A DNA stretch of 64,000 bases from Gammaproteobacteria bacterium (GTDB lineage: Bacteria > Pseudomonadota > Gammaproteobacteria > JAUZRS01): contig JAUZSP010000009.1 in the NCBI GenBank assembly GCA_030949385.1, positions 1 through 64,000 of the forward strand, given 5' to 3'. Positions 31,208 to 38,495 of the stretch are shown piece by piece. The position numbers and the translations under genes were made by a program. Position 1 is the stretch's first letter, and every line of letters starts with the position of its first letter. The notes under the pieces were generated by a model that was not told the origin of the DNA, did not search any database, and saw only the letters and a list, made by a program, of their open reading frames with translations.

Positions 31208-33335
31208 ATGGACATAAAATTATCCACACTTTCAGCGGGCATTTTAACCTGCACATTAGCCAGCTTCAGTCACTCCGCATTCGCTCTTAGCCCCATCGCC
31301 TTAGAAGGTGAAACACTGTACGGCAACCTCTGCGCCGGTTGTCACGGCAGCAATCCGGCCAATGACAAACGTCGCATCACCCGTGGCGTTACCGCCGCCG
31401 CCATTATCGGCTATCACGGCACCGGAAAATCCAGCACTGCTGAATCAACTAAAATCGCCACCTACATCGACGAAGTCATTAACGGCAGTCCTGTGACGGC
31501 TCCAACCACGCCACCGCCGCCCGCCCCGACACTCTCAGGAGCCGACCTTTACGCCGCCGCGTGTTCTGGCTGTCACGGCGCGGATCCTGCCAATGGCCGC
31601 AATAAAATAGCCAGAGGCACCAGTGCCAGCACCATTGTGGGCAAACATGGAACCCAATATTCATCCAGTACCGAATCCGCTTTAATTGCCACCTACATCA
31701 GTGGCCGCGTGGCTCCCGTACCAACACCACAACCCACCACTCCACCACCTGCTCCGGTTATTCCTCCCAGCAGCAATTTACTTCCGGTTGTGGATTTTAG
31801 AAACGGTGTCTACCCTACACCCAATTATCAAGGCACCCAAGACACCTACATCTCACAAATCACCCCCGATGTGAATCATGGCAATGAAACAACCTTACTC
31901 ATTGATGGAGCCAACCCCAGCCCCAATGATGAAAGCACCTTAATCTCTTGGGACATCACCAGCATCCCCAGCAACGCCACCATCGACACAGTGAAACTCA
32001 CCTTCAATGTCACCAATCCAACGGATCAAGCCTACGGCATCTATCAAGCCTTAAAACCTTGGGTAGAAAACCAAGCCACCTGGGTCAACTACGCGGCTGG
32101 ACAAGCCTGGACTCAAGCCGGTGCCAATCTGCTCTCTGAAACCTTAAGCAACAGCGGTGTGGTCACCACCAACAGCAACCCAGATCGAGGCGTGTTAGTG
32201 GACACGGTCAACGTCATCGACACCGTCACCTCCGCGTCTACCTTCAACCCAACAGCCATCGTACTGACACTCAACAGTTTGGGCGTTGATATGGTGCAAG
32301 GCTGGGTTAATGGCAATCAACCCAACTACGGCATCATCATCGCCGACACCAACGTCACCAACGGTCTGGACATTTCATCCAGCGAAGATCCCGTGCTTAA
32401 TAATCGTCCCAAACTTTCTGTCAGTTACACCGTTCCTAACGGCACCGCAGGCGAAACTGGAACTGGAACTGGAACTGGAACTGGAACTGGAACTGAACTG
32501 AACTGGAACTGGAACTGGAACTGGAACTGGAAACACCACACCACCTGCGGACAACAACACCCAATCCGGTCAAGCCATCTACGCCAATGCGTGCGCAGGT
32601 TGCCACGGCAGCGATCCTGCCAACGGCAGAAACAAAATCGACCAAGGCACCGTTGCCACAAAAATCACCGCCAAACACAGCTTTGTCACCTCAGGCGATG
32701 CCGATAAAGTAGCCGCTTACATCAGTGCTGCACTGACCGGCCAACCGGCACCAACCGCACCCGTAGTCATTCCTCCTCCACCTGCGCCCGTCACCTCCAG
32801 CAACGGCGCACAACTCTACGCCGACCAATGTGCGGTCTGTCATGGAGCCAACCCCGCCAATGGCGACAACAAAATTGATCTGGGTACCAATAAAGCGATC
32901 ATTCTGGGCAAACACAGCTTTGTGATTGATGCCGACGCAACAGAAATCGCCGCCTTTATCCAAACCTCGCTCAATAATGCCGCCGCGCCAATTGGCAGCA
33001 ACAACACCGGCACCGGCAGCAGCACCGCCAGCCCCTCGCAGCTCTACGCTGACCTCTGCTCCAGCTGTCACGGCGATGATCCCGCCTATGACAATTTTGG
33101 TATTCTCGTGGCCGCAACCGACGCCGCTCGAATTGACCACTACTTTGTGAAACAAGACGATGCGGCCAAAATCGTACCCTTCATTCAAGAGCGCAAAGCA
33201 GCAGCAGACACCGCAGCAGCCGTGCGCTTGCCCACGCCCACAACAACAAGCAGCTCCACCAGTAGCGGTGGCGCACTCACTCCCCTCTGGCTGATGTTGC
33301 TCGGCCTCATCGGCTTAGCACGCCGTCGAGGTTAA
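31208..33335 (+). CDS. Secreted pentaheme c-type cytochrome with DNRLRE-type domain and GlyGly-CTERM (frameshifted)
   Basis: The protein starts with a signal peptide (MDIKLSTLSAGILTC... cleaved near AFA/LSP). It has two heme modules (C42-A-G-C-H46 and C119-S-G-C-H123), then a domain at about residues 195-415 that resembles DNRLRE/CBM96 (DTYISQITPDVNHGNETTL, LISWDITSIPSNATI). A Gly-Thr repeat linker and three more CxxCH modules follow. It ends with a GlyGly-CTERM signal (SSGGALTPLWLMLLGLIGLARRRG region). Two 5-bp units in a 6-bp repeat at 32459-32534 shift the frame; as read it ends at 32707. Restoring two G residues gives 709 residues. In each heme module a His follows the CxxCH histidine (24 residues later in four, 23 in the last) and Met is absent, suggesting bis-His ligation. 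The function is unknown. Confidence 0.82.
32459..32534 (+). repeat. GGAACT hexamer tandem repeat with two 5-bp units
   Basis: Six GGAACT units are followed by two GAACT units, four GGAACT units and a terminal GGAAAC. In frame they encode a (Gly-Thr)n linker of the cytochrome. The two short units cause a net loss of two bases and throw translation into a Trp-Asn repeat that soon stops. Confidence 0.95.
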
Positions 33336-33353
33336 AAACTAAGCCCACAAAAA

Positions 33354-33381
33354 AGCCCCAGACTGTTTTCAGTCTGGGGCT
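33354..33381. terminator. Bidirectional intrinsic terminator between the cytochrome gene and parC
   Basis: A perfect 12-bp stem (AGCCCCAGACTG / CAGTCTGGGGCT) has a TTTT loop, an A run on the left and T8 on the right. It lies between two convergent genes and serves both strands. Confidence 0.9.
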
Positions 33382-33423
33382 TTTTTTTGCCTGCATTTTA
33401 ACGCTTAAAATACTGAAGCTAGG

Positions 33424-35673
33424 TTAACCTTTACCCAGCACCACCTTCTGCACACTCTGGAAACCTCGTGGCAACTTGCTGCCCCGCCGTCCTCTTTCGC
33501 CTTGGTAACTGTCCAACTCATCGTACTTCAAGCGTGTCAGGCGTTTGCCACTGTAAAGCGTCAGCGACTCACCCACTGGCAGCGACAACAACCCCACCAG
33601 CTTCTCCTCACCGCTTTTCAATTTCGCCGCCGGAATACCGATGATTTTATTGCCCTTACCACGCGCCATTTCCGGCAACTCGGTGATCGCGTAACTGAGC
33701 AAGTACCCGCCACTGCTCACCGCCACCACCCGATCCCGTTGATGATTAAAGATCGGCACCGGCATCATCACTTTCGCCCCGGCAGGCACACTCAACACCA
33801 CCTTACCGGCTTTATTGCGACTGATCAGATCCGCCAATTTAGCCACAAAACCGTAACCGGCATCGCTGGCCAACAGGTAACGTTCTTCTGGATCACCCAT
33901 CATCACCGCCACAAAATGCGCACCATCGGCGGGCTTCAAACGCCCCGCCAAAGGCTCACCCAAGCTGCGCGCCGAAGGCAGGGTGTGCGCGGGCAAAACA
34001 TAGACCCTTCCTGTGGACTCCAAAAACAGCGCCAATTGATTGCTCTTGCCGCAGGCCGAAGCTTGGAACCCATCCCCAGATTTGTAATTCAAACCCGCCG
34101 CATTGACCTCATGACCTTTGGCTGCGCGCACCCAACCCCGCTGTGACAGCACCACCGTCACCGCTTCGCTGGGCAGCAGATCACTCTCATCCATCGCTCT
34201 CGCCGCTGGGCGCTGCTCCAAGCCCGTCCGACGCGCATCGCCGTACAATTTGACATCCGCCAATAGCTCTTTTTTGATCAGTGTCTTTTGTCGCCGTTCC
34301 GAAGCCAACACGGTTTCCAACTGCGTGCGCTCTTTGGCCAATTCGCCCTGTTCCCCACGAATTTGCACCTCTTCCAGCTTGGCCAGATGGCGTAGCTTCA
34401 GATCCAGCACCGCATCGGCCTGCAGCTCACTCAAACCGAAACGCACCACCAGCTCCGCACGCGGATCATCCTCTTCACGAATGATGGCGATCACCTCATC
34501 AATGTTCAAAAAGGCGATCAGTAACGCATCTAAAATGTGCAGCCGCGAAAGCACTTTATCCAAGCGCCACTGCAAACGACGGCGCACAGTATCGCTGCGA
34601 AACTGCAACCATTCGGTCAAGATAGTACGCAAATTTTTCACCTGAGGACGACCGTTGGTGCCGATCATATTCAGATTGACGCGATAACTGCGCTCCAGAT
34701 CCGTGCTGGCAAACAGATGCAACATCAAAGCATCACGATCCCATTTTCGACCTTTAGGGACAATCACCAAGCGCGTCGGGGTCTCATGATCCGATTCATC
34801 GCGCAGATCCTCCACCATCGGCAGTTTTTTCGCCTGCATCTGCTGCGCGATTTGCTCCAAAATTTTCGCCCCCGAGACCTGATGCGGCAATTCGGTGATG
34901 ATAATCTCACCCTCTTCCTGCTCGTAACGGGCGCGCATCCGCACCATGCCTTTGCCCGTTTGATACATCTGCCGCAGCTCCGCAGAGCTGCTGACAACCT
35001 CACCACCCGTGGGATAATCCGGCCCTTTGATCAGCTCGTACAGCGCATCATCAGAGAGGTTCGGCTTCTCCAGCATCGCCACACACGCGGCAACAATCTC
35101 ACCTAAATTGTGCGGTGGAATGTCCGTTGCCATTCCCACCGCGATGCCGGTGGTGCCGTTCAATAAAATATGCGGCAAGCGCGAGGGCAGCAGAGTCGGC
35201 TCTTTCAAGGTGCCATCAAAATTCGGTGCCCACTCCACCGTCCCCTGCCCCAACTCTTGTAACAACGATTTGGCAAAAGGTGACAGGCGCGACTCGGTGT
35301 AACGCATCGCTGCAAAAGATTTAGGATCATCCGCCGAACCCCAGTTGCCCTGACCGTCCACCAACGGGCAGCGATAGGAAAACGGCTGAGCCATCAACAC
35401 CATCGCCTCATAACAAGCCGAATCGCCATGAGGATGGAACTTACCCAACACATCCCCCACGGTGCGCGCTGATTTTTTATGTTTGGAGCTGGCCGACAAT
35501 CCCAATTCCGACATGGCATAAATGATGCGCCGCTGCACCGGTTTCAGGCCGTCACCGATGTGCGGCAAGGCTCGATCTAAAATCACGTACATGGAATAAT
35601 CCAAGTACGCCTTTTCGGTAAATTCGCTTAACGCTTGGCGTTCAACGCCGTCGTGACTCAACTCATTGCCCAT
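33424..35673 (-). CDS. parC: DNA topoisomerase IV subunit A
   Basis: ParC decatenates daughter chromosomes together with ParE. It has 749 residues. The catalytic tyrosine is Y125 ([10 protein letters not shown]). The quinolone region reads [12 protein letters not shown] with S85 and E89, the susceptible-type residues. The GyrA-box of gyrase is absent from the degenerate C-terminal propeller, which supports ParC over GyrA. parE is not adjacent. The gene converges on the cytochrome gene across a terminator. Confidence 0.95.
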   Translation of the reverse strand: MGNELSHDGVERQALSEFTEKAYLDYSMYVILDRALPHIGDGLKPVQRRIIYAMSELGLSASSKHKKSARTVGDVLGKFHPHGDSACYEAMVLMAQPFSYRCPLVDGQGNWGSADDPKSFAAMRYTESRLSPFAKSLLQELGQGTVEWAPNFDGTLKEPTLLPSRLPHILLNGTTGIAVGMATDIPPHNLGEIVAACVAMLEKPNLSDDALYELIKGPDYPTGGEVVSSSAELRQMYQTGKGMVRMRARYEQEEGEIIITELPHQVSGAKILEQIAQQMQAKKLPMVEDLRDESDHETPTRLVIVPKGRKWDRDALMLHLFASTDLERSYRVNLNMIGTNGRPQVKNLRTILTEWLQFRSDTVRRRLQWRLDKVLSRLHILDALLIAFLNIDEVIAIIREEDDPRAELVVRFGLSELQADAVLDLKLRHLAKLEEVQIRGEQGELAKERTQLETVLASERRQKTLIKKELLADVKLYGDARRTGLEQRPAARAMDESDLLPSEAVTVVLSQRGWVRAAKGHEVNAAGLNYKSGDGFQASACGKSNQLALFLESTGRVYVLPAHTLPSARSLGEPLAGRLKPADGAHFVAVMMGDPEERYLLASDAGYGFVAKLADLISRNKAGKVVLSVPAGAKVMMPVPIFNHQRDRVVAVSSGGYLLSYAITELPEMARGKGNKIIGIPAAKLKSGEEKLVGLLSLPVGESLTLYSGKRLTRLKYDELDSYQGERGRRGSKLPRGFQSVQKVVLGKG

Positions 35674-35718
35674 AACAGACTCTCACTGCCTCTTTAAATT
35701 TTATAGTTTGATCTGATC

Positions 35719-35801
35719 TTGCTCGTCATTCCCGCGCACGCGGAAATCCAGATAAAGTCTTGACCAGCTCGCATAGATTCCCGCCTTCGCGGGAATGACG
35801 G
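35719..35801. repeat. REP-like palindromic element, copy 1
   Basis: Two inverted GC-rich arms (GTCATTCCCGCG...CGCGGAAAT and ATTCCCGCCTTCGCGGGAAT followed by GACG) form a BIME-like unit. Its outer ends match those of the second copy at 44085-44170. It sits between parC and pgeF. The left arm is more decayed than in copy 2. Confidence 0.8.
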
Positions 35802-35802
35802 A

Positions 35803-35865
35803 TCTTATCAGCGCCAAGTCGGGTCTTATCAGCGCCAAGTCGGGTCTTATCAGCGCCAAATCAGT
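35803..35865. repeat. Three tandem 21-bp units covering the 3' end of pgeF
   Basis: Three adjacent copies of a unit beginning TCTTATCAGCGCCAAGTCGG are seen; the first two are identical. The third contains the pgeF stop codon and last two codons, so the 3' end of that gene appears to have been duplicated twice into the spacer, next to the REP-like element. Confidence 0.9.
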
Positions 35866-36584
35866 GTGGCCATGCGTCCCGTCTGATTCTCTCGTCGATA
35901 GGAGAAAAACCGCGCATCGCTAAAGGTGCAATGGTCGCCGCCGTAAACCTGCTCCACTCCCGCACGGCGCAGACGGTTTTTCGCCAAACAATAAAGATCC
36001 GCCAACCAACGATCACCCTCGGCCACAAAGGCCGCTTCATCCTCGGCGTGTTGCTGCACAAAGGCCTCCACCACCTCCGCTCCCACCTGAAACGCTTGAG
36101 CAGAAATAGCCGGCCCGAGCCAAACCATCACCTGATTGCCTCGCACCGGCAGCGTTGCCAAAGTCTGCTCCACAATACCAGCAGCCAAACCACGCCAACC
36201 GGCGTGCGCGGCAGCAATGTAACGCCCATCCAAGCTGCAATAGAGCAGCGGCAGGCAGTCGGCGGTCAACACCGCACAGACCCGACCCGCCGCATCGCTC
36301 CAAATGGCATCGGCATTAGACGGAGACCCCATTAGAGCCAAGGGCGCTTTGATAATCTCTCGGCCATGAACCTGATTAAGCCACTGCGGTTCAGCGGGTA
36401 ATTTAGCGTGGTGCCGTAACAAACGCCGATTCTGCGCCACCGCCTCTGGATTATCACCCACATGAGAAGCCAAATTAAACCCATCAAACGGCGCTTGGCT
36501 AACCCCACCAATTCGCAATGTGCTCAGTGCCTGCACCCCTTTTGGCGCAGGCCAATCAGGGCGCAGCAGATCAATCAAAGCCAT
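35850..36584 (-). CDS. pgeF: Multicopper-polyphenol-oxidase/purine nucleoside phosphorylase family protein (PgeF/YfiH)
   Basis: This is a laccase-domain (DUF152) protein. Members have been assigned peptidoglycan-editing and purine nucleoside phosphorylase activities. It has 244 residues. The zinc-site segments LNQVHGREI (His), VCAVLTADCLPLLYC (Cys) and IAAAHAGWRGLAAGI (His) are all present. Its start overlaps the end of rluD by 14 bases, the conserved rluD-pgeF pair. The 3' end has been duplicated in tandem just downstream. Confidence 0.93.
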   Translation of the reverse strand: MALIDLLRPDWPAPKGVQALSTLRIGGVSQAPFDGFNLASHVGDNPEAVAQNRRLLRHHAKLPAEPQWLNQVHGREIIKAPLALMGSPSNADAIWSDAAGRVCAVLTADCLPLLYCSLDGRYIAAAHAGWRGLAAGIVEQTLATLPVRGNQVMVWLGPAISAQAFQVGAEVVEAFVQQHAEDEAAFVAEGDRWLADLYCLAKNRLRRAGVEQVYGGDHCTFSDARFFSYRRENQTGRMATLIWR

Positions 36585-37536
36585 TGATCTTCATGTCCTC
36601 TTGCAACGCCGCCAACAGGCGTTGAAAATCTTCCGGCAGCTCCATTGTCCACGCCATCTCTTCGCCACTGACAGGATGAATCAGTGCCAAACGTGCGGCG
36701 TGCAAAGCTTGGCGTTTAAAGTTTTGCAAACAGTGACGCAGAGGCGTGTCACCGCCAGCGGGGTTTCTCAACCGACCGCTGTAGACTTGATCGCCCACCA
36801 AAGGCAGATGAATGTGCGCCATATGCACTCGAATTTGATGAGTACGCCCCGTTTCCAATTTCAAACGCAGGTGCGTGTGCGCGGTAAAACGCTGCAACAC
36901 GCGGTAATGGGTGATGGCCTCCTTGCCTCCCATGCGCACCGCTACCCGCCGCCGATCCGACGGATGCCGCCCTAACGGTTCATCTACCGTGCCACCGGCC
37001 ACCGCCGTGCCGTAAGCCACGGCTTCGTACTCGCGGCTGACGGAACGGGCTTGCAGCTGATCCACCAAGTGTTTGTGCGCTTGCAGGGTTTTCGCCACCA
37101 CCAACAGACCGGTGGTCTCTTTATCCAACCGATGCACAATGCCCGCTCGTGGCAGCTGAGCCAAGGAAGGATTGTGTGCCAATAAACCGTTGAGCAAGGT
37201 GCCATCGTGGTTACCCGCCCCTGGGTGCATCACCAACCCAGCCGGTTTGTTGATCACCATAACGGCCTCATCTTCAAACAAAATATCCAGCGACATCGGC
37301 TCCGCTTGCGCTTGGCTAACCACCTCCAGCTGCACCTTCAATACAATCTGCTCGCCACCAAGCAATTTATGCCGTGGCACCGACGGTTTGCCATCCAACA
37401 GCAGATGCCCTTGTTTGATCCAGCCACTCAAACGGCTGCGAGAGTAGTCTGGCAGCAGCTTGGCCACGGCCTGATCGAGGCGTTTACCCGCCCATTCGGG
37501 GGGAATTTCTAAGCTTTCTTCTACGGTTTCAAACAT
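36571..37536 (-). CDS. rluD: 23S rRNA pseudouridine(1911/1915/1917) synthase
   Basis: RluD modifies helix 69 of 23S rRNA. I chose the ATG at 37536 (MFETVEESLEIPPEWAGKRL, 321 residues); the longer upstream frame would run back across the bamD promoter region and is unlike the family. An S4-like domain is followed by the catalytic core, with D138 in GIVHRLDKETTGLL and the RTHQIRVHMAH motif near residue 220. It is divergent from bamD and coupled to pgeF. Confidence 0.96.
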   Translation of the reverse strand: MFETVEESLEIPPEWAGKRLDQAVAKLLPDYSRSRLSGWIKQGHLLLDGKPSVPRHKLLGGEQIVLKVQLEVVSQAQAEPMSLDILFEDEAVMVINKPAGLVMHPGAGNHDGTLLNGLLAHNPSLAQLPRAGIVHRLDKETTGLLVVAKTLQAHKHLVDQLQARSVSREYEAVAYGTAVAGGTVDEPLGRHPSDRRRVAVRMGGKEAITHYRVLQRFTAHTHLRLKLETGRTHQIRVHMAHIHLPLVGDQVYSGRLRNPAGGDTPLRHCLQNFKRQALHAARLALIHPVSGEEMAWTMELPEDFQRLLAALQEDMKINGFD

Positions 37537-37585
37537 AATTAAGACAAATCCTGGCGGTTCAACCACCCTGCAAGCAATGATTGGG

Positions 37586-37591
37586 TATAAT
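37586..37591 (+). promoter_or_regulatory. Putative -10 element of the bamD promoter
   Basis: A perfect TATAAT lies 35 bases upstream of the bamD start in the divergent rluD-bamD spacer. I do not see a good -35 hexamer at the normal distance, so only the -10 is called. Confidence 0.5.
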
Positions 37592-37625
37592 ACGCAACTT
37601 TGCTGCTCTTTAGATGGAAAACTCG

Positions 37626-38375
37626 ATGAAATTTCGCCTGTTACTGATCTCAATCACTTTGTTACTGAACGCTTGCGCTTCCTTGGAGAAGGAGGAGTCG
37701 GCTGATTGGAAGGCAGAACAGTTTTATAAACAGGCCAAACGTGATCTGGACAAAGGCAGTTTTGAACAAGCCATCGCCAACTTTCAGCTGCTGGAAGCCC
37801 GTTATCCTTTTGGCTCCTACACTCAACAAGCGCAGCTCGATCTGGCTTACGCGTATTACAAATTTGATGAGCACCTCTCGGCCATTTCATCGGCGGATCA
37901 CTTTATTAAGCTGCATCCACGACATCAAAACGTCGATTACGCCTACTATCTGAAGGGCTTGGCCAATTTTCATCGTGGCCAAGGTTTAACAGAAAAGTTC
38001 TTTAAGCGCGATTACAGCAAAATCAATCAGCGTCAACTCAAAGACGCTTACCAGAGTTTTGATACCTTAATCCGTAAGTTTCCCGACAGCCGTTACAACG
38101 CCGATGCCCGTCAGCGAATGATTTTTCTGCGCAACAAAATGGCGCAACACGAGCTGCAAACGGCGCAGTACTACTTCAAACGCAGCGCCTACATCGCCGT
38201 CGTCAATCGCGGCCACTACATACTGAGCCACTTTGACGGTGCGCCCAGCATCCCCAACACCCTCGCACTGATGGCACAGGCCTATGAAAAATTGGATATG
38301 CCAGAGTTAGCCAAAGAGAGTTGGCAGATTTTGCAGGAGAATCAAGCGGATCATCCGGCTTTGGCGAGCCGTTGA
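37626..38375 (+). CDS. bamD: Outer membrane protein assembly factor BamD
   Basis: BamD is the essential lipoprotein of the BAM complex that inserts outer-membrane beta-barrels. From the ATG at 37626 (MKFRLLLISITLLLNAC) it is 249 residues. A signal sequence ends in the lipobox LNAC, so the mature protein begins with a lipidated Cys. Five TPR-type helical repeats follow (for example YKQAKRDLDKGSFEQAIANF, YPFGSYTQQAQLDLAYAYYK). It is divergent from rluD, as in many Gammaproteobacteria. The AT-rich accessory region begins right after its stop. Confidence 0.96.
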   Translation: MKFRLLLISITLLLNACASLEKEESADWKAEQFYKQAKRDLDKGSFEQAIANFQLLEARYPFGSYTQQAQLDLAYAYYKFDEHLSAISSADHFIKLHPRHQNVDYAYYLKGLANFHRGQGLTEKFFKRDYSKINQRQLKDAYQSFDTLIRKFPDSRYNADARQRMIFLRNKMAQHELQTAQYYFKRSAYIAVVNRGHYILSHFDGAPSIPNTLALMAQAYEKLDMPELAKESWQILQENQADHPALASR

Positions 38376-38437
38376 GAGTTTCAGGCAAACTGTTTTCGCT
38401 TCCGTATATCTCACTTTTTGGGTGGTATACAAAACTG

Positions 38438-38443
38438 TATAAT
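38438..38443 (+). promoter_or_regulatory. Putative -10 element upstream of the Sacsin-like gene
   Basis: TATAAT stands 52 bases before the ATG at 38496, in the AT-rich spacer after bamD. The start itself has AAAGGGG ten bases upstream. No convincing -35 is visible. Confidence 0.4.
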
Positions 38444-38495
38444 CACTTGTTATATTGCTCAAAACCAAGCGTCGTGCCAAAGGGGATAAATATTT

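Noticed and set aside
32495-32707. A Trp-Asn repeat protein segment (NWNWNW) followed by an Arg/Gln/His-rich tail
   Set aside because: It arises only from the shifted frame after the two 5-bp units; the other frame continues the Gly-Thr linker and three CxxCH modules.
33424-35673. GyrA rather than ParC
   Set aside because: The length of 749, the [12 protein letters not shown] region and the lack of a GyrA-box in the C-terminal propeller favour ParC, although parE is not adjacent.
35803-35865. A short CRISPR-like repeat array
   Set aside because: The 21-bp units abut directly with no spacers, and they contain the 3' end of pgeF.
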